Assembly: GCF_014898055.3 (NCBI RefSeq)
Contig: NW_023604295.1
Location: forward strand, 94,193,591 to 94,257,590
Reading direction: 5' to 3'
Origin: Talpa occidentalis
Taxonomy: Eukaryota > Chordata > Mammalia > Eulipotyphla > Talpidae
Length of the DNA stretch: 64,000 bases
Position numbers and translations under genes: made by a program. Below the pieces are notes generated by a model, which saw nothing but the letters and a program-made list of their open reading frames with translations, did not search any database and was not told the origin of the DNA. Positions 37,821 through 47,582 of the stretch are shown one piece after another (the stretch's first letter is position 1; every line of letters begins with the position of its first letter).

Positions 37821-38264
37821 TGTAGAGCCAGGACAGGACACAGTGCAGTTTTTCTGATCCCATGCAGACCGGGTAAAGGAGGAGTCAGAGTCCTCAGTGG
37901 TTTTTGCAGGTCTTTTATTGGGATTTACCTGGTACACAGGAGGCAGGGATGCTGTGGGGCCAGGAGGCTGGCAGTCCTCCCAGCCCCCAGCAAGTCTTCA
38001 TTCTATCTGGGCTCTCCGGTGATCTCTGCTTCTGCTTCTTTGCTTCTCTCTCGGCTTTTCTTTCAGCTTCTCTTTCGGCTGCTACTGGCGTTTCTGTGAC
38101 GCCGCCCTTAAAAGCCCAGTCTCAGCCCAGGTGAATTCCATCTACCTATGCCCACACCCTACTCCAGGTGCCCGCCATCAGGCATGCATTCAGGACCGCA
38201 AGGATCCATCATCTGTCCTGATGGCGGGAGGGCAGAAAAGCCTGACATTTTTCCTTACCCTACA
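37821..38264 (-). repeat. 3' LTR of retroelement 1
   Basis: 444 bp; the complement starts TGTAGGGTAA (38264) and ends CTACA (37821). It contains the AAGCCTGAC block, the TTTTAAGGGCGGCGTCAC promoter-like block and the GACTCCTCCTTTACCCGG block shared with the other LTRs. Confidence 0.88.
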
Positions 38265-39438
38265 GTCCACCCCCTCAGGGTTTTCTGCCATACAATCTAC
38301 ATATATACAATTCTCTTAGCAAATATAAACAATGCAGCCATGGCCCACAAAAGCAAATACATCACAATATAACAAAATACAACAGAACACAAATAAGTCC
38401 AGGGAGGGCCCCAACCTAGTGGCAAAAGACAATTATTGGTACCAACAGATGAGCCACCATTTCTGCCGAAGGCACTGCTCATACGAGGGAGGGGAACCAC
38501 TCACGGCATCTACTGTAACACAACAGGAGACGTCAGGCTTCCTGGCCTTCTCTATAGTCTCGGCTACAAGCCACACACCGCATCCACCCCCAGGATGCAC
38601 TCACTCTGGGATTGGCGATTCTATACTCTTGGGGGTAATCGCCAACCCTCAGGGTTTCTGTCTGCAGTCACTCCAACACTCGGCCTTCACAGCCACCCAT
38701 GCGACTCACAGACCCCAGCACTCAGGCCAACCCACTGCACAAGCACATGGGTCGGGGATCCAAACTCTACATGCGACTTGGGCTACACCCCAAGCCACGT
38801 TCCCCACCCGTCCCCCAAGGACACGTTCCTCAGCTCCTCACCCTCGCTCAAGAATGAGCAAGGCATCACCCACAGGTGATTTTACAAGACTCACAGGTCT
38901 TCATCATACTCAGGCTGCTTAACAGCCACTCAGGGCTTCCCAAACTTGGCATCAGCAACAGCTTTTGCCTTCCTAGTTGGCTTTTCTCCTCTGCCTGGCT
39001 GCTGGGCATACACAGGCTGCTTTTGGCCATCAAGGCCCACTGGCCAGCCCCAGATTCTCAAAAAAACATAACCTGCCAAGGTCCTCCACCTTCTGGCGGG
39101 ATTGTCAGTCCAAGTTCATCAGTCCGAGTCCATCAGTCCAATTCCATTAGACCAAGTTCGTTGGTCTCTCCCTGCATCAGCACTGGCGAGCTCCGAATCG
39201 TGGTCCTCTCTTCAACGATGATTCTTGCTGCCTCAGGGGTCATTGGCTGGTCCTCTCGGGCATCTCCTCCTCCAGCTGAGGTCTCGTCCCGCAGCTCCCG
39301 GATGGTGTCCACCTTCTGTGCCGCCATGGTGCCTCTAGTGTCGTCACAGGCAAACACAGCCTGTTACTCCTTAGTCCCTCCAGGTCTTCAGAGGGCTCCA
39401 TACCCATCTGCATGGATCATCCTGCCGACTACACCAAT

Positions 39439-39877
39439 TATAGAGGCCAGGACAGGACACAGTGCAGGTTTTCTGATCCCATGCAGACTGGGTAAAGGAG
39501 GAGTCAGAGTCCTCAGTGGTTTTTGCAGGTCTTTTATTGGGATTTACCTGGCACACAGCAGGCAGGGGTGCTCGGGGCTGGGAGGCTGGCAGGCCTCCCA
39601 GCCTTCCCAGCCCCCAGCAAGTCTTCATTTTATCTAGGCTCTCCGGTGATCTCTGCTTCTGCTTCTTTGCTTCTCTCTCGGCTTCTCTTTCAGCTGCTCT
39701 TTTGGCTGCTACTGGTGTCACAGTAGCCCAGTCTTAGTCCAGGTGGATCTCATCCACCCATGCCCACACCCTACTCCAGGTGCCCGCCATCAGGCATGCA
39801 TTCAGGATGCAAGGATCCGTCATCTATCCTGATGGCGGGAAGGCAGAAAAGCCTGATACTTTTTACATTACCCTACA
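39439..39877 (-). repeat. 5' LTR of retroelement 1
   Basis: 439 bp, closely similar to 37821-38264. Its inner end reads TATA instead of TACA, consistent with one mutation of the terminal CA. Confidence 0.87.
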
Positions 39878-40319
39878 GATGGGAAATCAGGAGACACATG
39901 GCTGAGTCTGGACTATGCCTCTTTTATAGTTCTAGGCATATGTTATTCCTCTCCCCAAGTCATTTGTTCCAATTTAGCTCAAACTCATATCAGTTTTTAA
40001 ATATCCCAATTCCAACCATAGGTAGGACAGATAGGAACATAAGTCAAGTCCTTGGAACTTAGCATGGTGTCTTAGCTGTCTTAGCTGCCATTGGTGACCC
40101 CTTGTCCCAGTTATAATAGGAGGAAAAGAGTAGGTTTTATTTCTAGATGACAAATCTTCAGTGGTTTCAGAGAACCGTCAAAATTTAGAATTAGAAGGAT
40201 TAGAAGTACAGAGAGTACTGGTCAGGAATAAGTCAGGAAAAAGGAGTCAGCTGCTGATGACAGTTGAAAGCAGGAAATTGGGAGAACAAATGGTAGAATG
40301 TCAAAAACGTAAAAAGAGG
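39878..40319. other. 442-bp spacer between the two inverted retroelements
   Basis: Single-copy-looking sequence carrying the 5-bp target duplication GATGG of element 1 at its left and AGAGG of element 2 at its right. It contains TGCCATTGGTGACCCC (about 40085-40100), which reappears inside the far LTR of element 2. Confidence 0.7.
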
Positions 40320-40768
40320 TGTAGGGTAAAGAAAATGTCAGGCTTTTCTGCCCTTCCGCCATCAGGATAGATGATGGATCCTTGTCCTGAATGCATGCCT
40401 GATGGTGGGCACCTGGAATAGGGTGTGGCATAGTAGATGGGATTCAGCTGAGCTAAGACTGTGCTTTTAAGGCGGCGTCACGGGGGGACGCCAGCAGCAC
40501 CAGCACCAGCACCAGCCAGAGCAGCCGCCGCAGCCGAAGCCGAAGCCGAGAAGCAGCAGAACGAACGCTAGAAAGCCCAGATAGAGTGAGGACTTGCTGG
40601 GGGCTGGGGCCTGCCAGCCTCCCAGCCCCCCAGCCAGCACCCCTGCCTGCCATATGCCTGGTGAACCCCAAATAAAAAACCTGCAAAACTACTAAGGACT
40701 CTGACTCCTCCTTTACCCGGTCTGCATGGGATCAGAAAACCTGCACTGTGCCCAGTCCGGCCCTTACA
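40320..40768 (+). repeat. 5' LTR of retroelement 2
   Basis: 449 bp, TGTAGGG...CTTACA. It includes TTTTAAGGCGGCGTCACG, CAGCACCAGCACCAGC and a CCCCAAATAAAAAACC polyadenylation signal, then GACTCCTCCTTTACCC. Confidence 0.88.
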
Positions 40769-40934
40769 ATTGGGCGTATGTCGGCAAGATCCATGCAGAC
40801 GGTATTGGAGCCCTCGAAGACCTGGAGGACTAAGGAGAACAGACTTTGCCTGTGACGACGCTGAGGCACCATGGCGTATAGAAGATGGATACGTCCACAA
40901 GCTACAGATGAGACCTGGCGTGAAGGGACGCCCG

Positions 40935-41050
40935 AAAGACCAGCCAACGACACCGGAAGGACCAGCCAACGACACCGGATACACCAGCCAACGACACCAG
41001 ATAGGACCAGCCAACGACACCGGAAAGGACCAGCCAATGACCCCAGAGGC
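40935..41050 (+). repeat. Minisatellite inside retroelement 2
   Basis: Five successive units built on GACCAGCCAACGACACCGG, with spacing of about 20-25 bp and a degenerate last unit (GACCAGCCAATGACCCCAG). The corresponding part of element 1 (about 39225-39260, complement) has a single unit. Confidence 0.88.
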
Positions 41051-41953
41051 AGCAGGCCTTGCTAGCAGGGAGGCCAATGGACTGATAGACTGATGAACTG
41101 ATGATTTTGGACTGACAATCCCGCCAGAAGGCGGAGGACCTTAGCAGGTTATGTTTATTTTTTGAGAATCTTGGGGTGGCCAGTGGGCCTAGATGGCCAA
41201 AAGCAGCCTGTGTATGCCAGGCCAGGTGGAGGAGAAAAGCCAACTAAGGTGGCAAAAGCTGGTACTGATGCTAAGTTGAGAAGCCCTAAAGCGGCTGTTA
41301 AGCAGCCTGGTATGCTGAAGCCCTGTGAGTCTCGTAAAATCACCTGTGGGTGATGCCCTGCTCATTCTTGAGTGATTGTGAGGAGCTGAGGAGTCCGTCC
41401 TCAGGGGACGGGTAGACCAATGTGGCTTGGGGTGCATCCAAGCGAATGCAAAGTTTGGATCCCCAACGATGTGCTTGTGCAGTGGGTTGGCTTGAGAGCA
41501 GGGGTCTGTGAGTCGCATGGGTGGCCGCAGGCCGAGTGTTGGAGCGACTGTGCAGACAGAAACCCTGAGGGTTGGCGATTACAACAGAATAAGCCTGCCA
41601 ATCCCAGAGCTAGTGCATCCAGGGGTGGATGCTGTGTGCCTTGTAGCCGAGACTACAGCCAGAGAAGGCCAGGAAGCCTGACGGTCCAGGTTTCTTATAG
41701 CAGATGCCGTGAGTGATTCCCCTCCCTCGTATGAGCAGTGCCTTCGGCAGCAGATTTACCTGGCTCATCTGCAGTACCAATAATTGTCTTTTGCGCTAGG
41801 TTGGCCCTGCCTGGACTTATTGTGTTCTGTTGTATTTTGTTGTATTTTTTATATTGATGTCTTTGCTTTTGTGGGCATGGCTGCATTGTTTGCTTTGCTT
41901 GAAAATGTGTATATATGTATAGGACTGTATGCAGAAACCCTGAGGGGGTGGAC

Positions 41954-42408
41954 TGTAGGGTAAAAAAATGTCAGGCTTTCTGCCCTTCCGCCATCAGGAT
42001 AGATGATGGATCCTTGTCCTGAATGCATGCCTGATGGTGGGCACCTGGAATAGGGTGTGGGCATAGGTAGATGGGATTCAGCTGAGCTGGACTGTGCTTT
42101 TAAGGGCGGCGTCATGGGGGGACTCTCCCCAGCACCAGCACCAGCACCAGCTCCATCAGCCGCCGCAGCCGAAGCCGAAGCCGAGAAGCAGCAGAACGAA
42201 CGCTAGAAAGCCCAGATAGAGTGAGCTGACTTGCTGCCATTGGTGACCCCTGCCAGCCTCCCAGCCCCCCAGCCAGCATTTCTGATGCCATATGCCTGGT
42301 GAACCCCAAATAAAACCTGCAAAACTACTAAGGACTCTGACTCCTCAGGAAAAGAGGAGTCTGCATGGGATCAGAAAACCTGCACCTGTGCCCTGTCCTG
42401 CCCTTACA
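41954..42408 (+). repeat. 3' LTR of retroelement 2, with patchy differences
   Basis: 455 bp, TGTAGGG...CTTACA, with AAATAAAACC. Long blocks are identical to the 5' LTR, but several 5- to 17-bp patches are entirely different (about 42121-42128, 42153-42158, 42234-42250, 42279-42286, 42347-42358). See findings. Confidence 0.85.
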
Positions 42409-42571
42409 AGAGGGTATTGTGGTAACACAGAAGTAGCAATCGCAGGATTCAGGTGTGAATCCTATAATTGGAGAAACAAAGAGAAAAGAATCTAGAAGAT
42501 GCTTAAAGGGAACCACTGAGCTAGGACCTAGACCCCTGAGGATGCTGCCTGGCTCCTGCTGGCTTCTCTGA

Positions 42572-42740
42572 AGGATAACTCCCACCTAACTCTCAACTAG
42601 GTCAGGGGCTCAATTGGCCAAAATGAAGAATATCTGTGAATAAATACAAGCAATTGAAAGGGAGATACAAAAATTAATTTGCTCAAAAATCTTCTGAATA
42701 CTGCAAAGTGTGGATGCTCCACACACAAAGATACAGTGGA
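42572..42740 (+). repeat. Copy 2 of the unassigned duplicated segment
   Basis: Begins GATAACTCCCACCTAACT and ends near AAAGATACAGTGGATC. It aligns to 33281-33445. It directly abuts the solo LTR at 42743. Confidence 0.75.
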
Positions 42741-42742
42741 TC

Positions 42743-43187
42743 TGAAGGGGGGCCAGAGGCTGGTTTGGAAGTGCAGGAAAACAACTGTAGTGCCAGGAAG
42801 AGCACAGAGCAGGATCTCTATGATCTAGCAGACAAGTGAAGGAGAGTCCTGGAGCTCTTGGTGGATTTTTCAGGCTTTTATTGAGTTAACCAGGTACATA
42901 GCAGGCAAGGGTGCTGGGGGGCTGGGAGGCAAGTCTTCACTCTTTCTGGGCACTCAGGCGTTCTCTCGTGGCCTCTGCTGGTTCTCTTCCAGTGTCTCTT
43001 TCACTCTGCTGGTGTCCCTGTGATGCCGCCCTTATAGGTCCAGTCTCTCAGCCCAGGTATACGCATCTACGTATGCCCACACCCCATTCCAGGTGCCGCC
43101 ATCAGGCATGCATTCAGAACCTCAGAGATCCATCATCAGTCCTAATGGTGGGAGGGCAGAAAAGCCTGATTCTTTACTTGCCCTACA
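42743..43187 (-). repeat. Diverged solo LTR of the same retroelement family
   Basis: On the complement it begins TGTAGGGCAAGTAAAGAATC (43187) and carries the family blocks: the GGCAGAAAAGCCTGA, CAGGCATGCATTCAGAACC, ATGCCGCCCTTATAGG and CTTTTATTGAGTTAACCAGG complements. The left end at TGAAGGGGGGCC is inferred from alignment. It differs from the four other LTRs much more than they differ from each other. No second LTR or interior is attached, and no clear target duplication was seen. Confidence 0.8.
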
Positions 43188-43213
43188 ACAACAAAAATAG
43201 AAAGAAGTTGTGT

Positions 43214-43479
43214 GGGCCTCCCTGGTGGCTTAAGGGGTTAAGACCCAACCTGTGGGGCTATCCACAGCCACTGCAGCATGAGTTTGATCCCCAGCCAGGG
43301 AGCTGCCCACATGGCACAGGAGACCTCTCCTGTCTCATCCACTACTCCCCTCAGCAGTGTATTTCAGTAGATCCACCTGTTCTGTTCCCCACTCTTTCTC
43401 TGTTGAATCCTCTCACCCTCCACACTTCTGGCCTGTACCCCAGTTCTTATATGCATAAATAGATCTTTAAAAAAAAAAG
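43214..43479 (+). mobile_element. tRNA-derived SINE copy 11 (subfamily A)
   Basis: Head GGGCCTCCCTGGTGGCTTAA, GGGGTTAAGACC, AGTTTGATCCCC, the core GAGACCTCTCCTGTC, and the tail GCATAAATAGATC with A10. Weak flanking similarity AAGAAGTTGTG / AAGAGGTTACA. Confidence 0.88.
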
Positions 43480-43901
43480 AGGTTACACCATAACTGTGGT
43501 GAAGAACCATTGTTGAGATGCAACTAGCAGTAACAGCAGGTGAGTGAGGAAAGCCCCCTCTCCCCCTCTGGACACTTCCCCCTCTAACCATCTGGACACA
43601 GCCCCTCTCTCCCCTCAGGAAACAGCACTCTTTACCCTATTGTGCCCTGGCTCCCTCTGGGCTCTATTTTGGCAGAACCCAACAGACTCTGGCAAAGGAA
43701 GGTGTGGTCTGTAGAGCTTCAACCCCAACAAGCACAGGATGGGAGTTTGGAGCTAGGCACTGGCTTACTGTCTGGCACAAAGAACACTTGGCCCCTCCCC
43801 TGTCCTTTTCCACCTGAGAATCTGATATCCTGAGCTTGTAAGAGGGGGCCCATAGAACAGCAGTAAAACTATTGACATCAGGTAAACATGCAATGACAAT
43901 T

Positions 43902-44166
43902 TTTTTTAAAAGATTTATTTATTTATTTACACAAGCACTGGGCACAGTCAGAAGTGCGGGAGGGTGAGAGAATTCAACAGAGCCAGAGCGGGGAGCAGAA
44001 CAGGCAGAATGATGAAATACACTGCTGAGGGGAGCTGCAGGCACAGCAGGAGAAGTCTGCGTGCCATGTGGGACCCTCGCCCATGGCCGGGGATGGAACC
44101 GGCGCTGCAGAGGCTGCGGGCAGCTTCGCAGCCCAGCGTTCAACCGCTGTGCCACTGGGGAGGCCC
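43902..44166 (-). mobile_element. tRNA-derived SINE copy 12 (subfamily B)
   Basis: Complement tail ATTTATTTATTTACACAAGCAC, CACAGTCAGAAGTGCGGG signature, GGGGATGGAACC B-box complement, GCCACTGGGGAGGCCC head. The exact 13-nt duplication TGCAATGACAATT lies at 43889-43901 and 44167-44179. Confidence 0.93.
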
Positions 44167-44704
44167 TGCAATGACAATTAAAATTCACTTTTAGAAAGCA
44201 GAAAACTGTCAACTCTGCATGTGTTTAGATGTGAGAAAATTATATAGATAATAGTTGTATTTAGATGAGACATTTTCAAAATGTGTTTTGGCATGTAAAA
44301 GTCATACTAATTATAGTAATTTGTGTGAGTTAATTAATCGCCAAGCAATATAGAATTATGATTATGTGTGTTAATATTAAGGGTCAGATCAACTTAGTTG
44401 TTTTATTTTAGCTATAAGAGGTACATTCATTGTTGTTGCTTGTGTGACATACTCATACACAAAACTCAAAAAGTATTTGCGGAAACATTGCCTGTTAGTG
44501 TCCTAATAGAGGAAAGGAAATGAAAACCAATGGAGCCATTAGGAAAAATATCCTCGAATGAAATGCCCAGTCAACTCAGATATGTAATCTTCATCATCAG
44601 ATCCTGACGATTCCCCCTGGAACACCAGAAATAGGTTGTTGTTTTTTTTTATATGGCTTAAAATTACCAGAAGACACTTGCAGATGGTCTAATACAAGAA
44701 GAAA

Positions 44705-44860
44705 ATCACCGGGAGTCTGGAATTTTGAAACCCAGCTCTGCCACATTCAGGTGACCTTGAGCAAATTTGTTTCTTACTTGTTACATGGAGATAGGAATAG
44801 TCATTTATGCAAAAATAGTTGTTGAATGTCTATGTGCCTAGCGTTGTTCTATGGCTTAGG
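44705..44860 (+). repeat. MIR-like fragment
   Basis: GGGAGTCTGGAATTTTGAAACCC, AGCTCTGCCACATTCAGGTGACC, TTGAGCAAATTTGTTTCTTAC follow the MIR consensus in order, including the core-region GTGACCTTGGGCAAG-like motif. Confidence 0.7.
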
Positions 44861-45220
44861 AACTGGTGAATCCCTTTGCAATCAACCAGCTTTCCATGCA
44901 GAGCAGGAAGGTAGGAAATAAAAACATAAATATGCAAAATGTTACATACCTGTAAAAATATGGAAAAATATATAAGCGAGAATGATATAGATCCTTTTTA
45001 TAGAGTGAAGGGAGATATCCTGCTTATGATAATGCAACCTCTTAAGGGCAGGAGGGAACGGTAAGTGACTTTCCCAACAGCGGAGGCCAGAAGAGCATAA
45101 GAGCAAGGGCTCCGCAGTGAAACAGGCTTAGCAGAGAAAGGGAGAAGAGGACTGGACTCAATTCTGTCAGGCACTGAACAGAAGACTGACATGATGTATA
45201 TTATTTTAAAAGAATCAATT

Positions 45221-45490
45221 TTTTTTTTTAAGATTTATTTATTTATTTATATAAGAACCGGGATACAGGCCAGATGCTGGGAGGGTGAGAGGATTCACCA
45301 GAGAGAGAGCGGGTAACAGAAGAGGCAGACTGAAGAAATACACTGCTGAGGGGAGCAGCGGGCATGACAGGAGAGGTCTGCTGCGCCATGTGGGACCCTC
45401 GCCAGCTGGCTGGGATCAAACCAGCGCTGCAGAGGCTGCAGACAGCTTCATAGTGCTGTGCTCAACCGCCTGCGCCACCAGGGGAGGCCC
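45221..45490 (-). mobile_element. tRNA-derived SINE copy 13 (subfamily C)
   Basis: Complement tail ATTTATTTATTTATATAAGAAC, GGGATACAGGCCAGATGCTGG, GGGACCCTCGCCAGCTGG, and CGCCACCAGGGGAGGCCC head. It immediately adjoins copy 14 and appears to have landed in the left target-site copy of that element: AAAAGAATCA before it and ACTATT after it together match AAAAGTATCACTATT at 45729-45743. Confidence 0.9.
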
Positions 45491-45496
45491 ACTATT

Positions 45497-45726
45497 TTTT
45501 TTAAAGATTTATTTATTTATGCATACAAGAACTGGAGTTCAGGCCAGAGATGCAGGGGGTGAGAGGATTCACCAGAGATGGAGCAGGGAACAGAACAGGC
45601 AGACTGACAAAATACACTGCTGAGGGGAGCAGCGGGCCAGACAGGAGAGGTCTGCTGTGCCGTGTGGGTGGCTCCCCAGAGGCTTCATAGTGTGGTGCTT
45701 AACCCCTTGCACCACCAGGGAGGCCC
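45497..45726 (-). mobile_element. tRNA-derived SINE copy 14 (subfamily A, internally deleted)
   Basis: Complement tail GATTTATTTATTTATGCATAC, ACTGGAGTTCAGGCCAG, the core, then CTCCCCAGAGGCTTCATAG, where about 35 bp around the B box are missing. Head complement CACCACCAGGGAGGCCCC. Confidence 0.88.
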
Positions 45727-47493
45727 CTAAAAGTATCACTATTGGTTGGGTTCAGGGTAAGTTTCGAAGGACAAAAGAACAAGGAACGGGTAATCCCAGA
45801 GTTCTGGCCTGAGCACCAGGAATATTGTAACCGAGAAGGACCAGTTCCCGTTCTCAAATGCATTTATGCACTACCTACACCACTCCCTCTCTTTTTTATT
45901 CACTGCTTCTCTGCAGATCAATATACAGTCAAAATGTTTCCACAACAGTGGGAGGGCCAGCTAAACCTCACCCAGAAAAGAGTCCAACAGGCTACAAAAT
46001 CAGCAGAGAGAGATAAATTACATTTTTTAATATAGAAAAATATGTGATAGCAAACAGCACGCATGGCAGTCCTTCTACTGCCTCCAAGTACTCGAAGGGC
46101 TCCAGTAACCTGGGTTTCCTTGGTATTGGTTGTTTTTTAATAGAAATTCTGTGAAGGATGAAATATAATATTTTATAGGCATTTTTTCTTAGAATTTCTG
46201 AAGGGAAGCTAAGAAACTGAAAGCTTTCCCAGAAATCTATAGAGATGCTTACTGTGTAATATGTCTTAGCAAAAATTTCCTGCTAGTTTTTTCCTTTTGC
46301 CTAACACTTTAGAACATAATATCAAAAGTAAATAAGTGATATATCAATGCACTTGTGTCATATAAATATGTCTTTGCAATATTTTATCCAAAATAGATTC
46401 CTCAAATAACCAATATATAAATAGAAACATGCAGCCTACATATTTAAAAATATGCTTGGTTCTTTAAAATTCTTTATTGCAGATTCATTTGAAATGTCAG
46501 TATTCAGTTCACATAGTGCTATACTCTTAAGAATCATTAGCATTTAATTTATGAGTGTTTTTAGTTGGAAGATTCTGCTGCTTAAAATTCAATTCGATCC
46601 CCTTGGTCTGAGTTGAGGAATACTTACATCTTGTGTTTTTCCCAAAACCCTCCTCTATGCCCAATTTCCCATAATTAATTGAAGCTTTCATGCAGAGTAG
46701 AATGCCACCCTCACCCTTTCCCCACCCCAGACCAGTGGCAATAACAGGGAATGACAGAGCACCAGACAAATAACACACTTATCACATAGCTGCTGTGTCT
46801 CTGTCCCCAGGGAGCACTGAGTGTATGTGTGGTTTTACATAACCAAGGAGCAACTGAGGGGCAGCAGCAGGCAGGAAGCGCACAACAGACCAGCTCACCT
46901 TCAAAGAGTATGTCCCTTGGATGTGGTCATTACTTTATTCGGCAGCAGAAAAACAGAAGACTCAGCTCTGCCAAAGAAGCAAGGGGCAAACAGGAGCCTC
47001 TTTCTTGCTAAGCAAGAAAGCGCATTGCCAGACCCTTGTAGTGTCTTAGGTTGTGACTCATGGTTTTTAATACTCAGTTACATTATGACAGAGCCTTTTC
47101 AGGCTCCTCAAGTTACACAGTGGGAAGCAGATATCGGAGCAACTATGCCAGCAGTTAGCATGGAATACAGCACAGTCATTGGCACTGGCTTTGGGAAGTC
47201 CAGAGTTAACTATATAACCTTTTGTTCACGTGTTTCCAAGCACAATATTTCTAACTCTTGGCCAAAGAATAATTTCTCCCCAGGAAGAATCTACTGAATA
47301 ATTTTCTTTATATTTAATTCTGCAAACCCATGTTTAAAGCAAGTGGCAAGATTAACCCAGGTTTTGTGATCATGGTAATTAGCCTTAGTGTTGACTTGAC
47401 TGACACAAGTCCATTTTCCAGCTGGGATAGCTTGGGCCCCTGACATAGATGGCAACGAGAATTGGTTTTGACTGGCATGTTTTTGAATTTCAG
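45727..47493. other. Unassigned intronic stretch before exon C
   Basis: No recognised repeat or RNA gene. The open frames at 45742-46035 and 46821-47297 have no homology I can name and no splice context. The last 30 bases form the exon C acceptor. Confidence 0.4.
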
Positions 47494-47582
47494 GGATAGT
47501 TGCTGTTCTCTTCTGTGGAGTCACACAGGCACATTATACCTACAACAATCTGTCGCTGGATTCCAAAATGAGGACTAAACAG
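47494..47582 (+). CDS. SLC9A9: SLC9A9 internal exon C (NHE9 transmembrane segment)
   Basis: The 89-nt exon is preceded by a T-rich tract and CAG (47491-47493) and followed by the donor GTAAAAG (47583). Its first two bases (GG) complete the glycine codon opened at the end of exon B, so the phases fit exactly. It then encodes [18 protein letters not shown] and [11 protein letters not shown], ending in phase 0. Together the three exons give 111 uninterrupted codons. The peptide is the highly conserved helix and loop after the [10 protein letters not shown] motif of endosomal NHEs. The next exon of NHE9 should begin with LFEFMNF-like sequence. I do not find it before the right edge, so the next intron is longer than 16.4 kb. 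The methionine in SKMRTKQ may be a conservative replacement of isoleucine in human NHE9; this is recalled and not verified. Confidence 0.95.

Larger units (their letters stand above)
37821..39877 (-). mobile_element. Non-autonomous LTR retroelement 1 (endogenous retrovirus-like), minus strand
   Basis: Two LTRs of about 440 bp enclose 1,174 bp. Direct 5-bp duplications GATGG lie at 37816-37820 and 39878-39882. On the minus strand the element begins TGTAGGGTAA (39877) and has a purine-rich tract GAGGGGGTGGAC just before the 3' LTR (around 38265-38280). The interior has no gag, protease, polymerase or envelope similarity. Its long + strand open frames (such as 38876-39637) are antisense and have no homology I know. 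Such an element would need proteins from a related provirus. The primer-binding site after the 5' LTR (about 39415-39438) could not be matched to a tRNA with confidence. Confidence 0.88.
40320..42408 (+). mobile_element. Non-autonomous LTR retroelement 2, plus strand
   Basis: Same family as element 1, in the opposite orientation. LTRs at 40320-40768 and 41954-42408 enclose 1,185 bp. 5-bp duplications AGAGG lie at 40315-40319 and 42409-42413. The interior starts ATTGGGCGTATG and ends with the purine tract CTGAGGGGGTGGAC. It matches the interior of element 1 in order (for example CAAGATCCATGCAGACGG, GAAGACCTGGAGGACTAAGG, CAGGGTTTC-type segments) but has an expanded ~21-bp minisatellite at 40935-41050. 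No retroviral gene is encoded. It lies in the same orientation as SLC9A9, so its AATAAA signals are in the sense direction. Confidence 0.88.
7342..47493 (+). other. SLC9A9: SLC9A9 large GT-AG intron, about 40.2 kb
   Basis: It is bounded by GTCAGT (7342) and TTTCAG (47488-47493), a major-class intron in phase 1. It carries most of the mobile elements in this window: an inverted and nested set of L1s, thirteen SINEs, two complete non-autonomous LTR elements and a solo LTR. No exon, RNA gene or processed pseudogene of another gene was recognised. The many short open frames inside are either L1 remnants, antisense frames of the LTR elements or chance. Confidence 0.9.

Noticed and set aside
38332..38922. 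196- and 147-codon overlapping frames
   Set aside because: Same LTR element interior, two overlapping frames both open because of base composition; no gag- or pol-like motif.
38876..39637. 253-codon open frame, the longest in the window
   Set aside because: It lies antisense within LTR element 1, running from the interior into the 5' LTR, has low-complexity Ser/Pro/Arg composition and shows no recognisable domain. Most likely a chance frame in GC-rich retroelement DNA.
40935..41050. Direct repeats considered as a CRISPR-like array
   Set aside because: Units are nearly contiguous with 2-5 nt variable joins, lie inside a mammalian LTR element, and have no spacers of uniform length.
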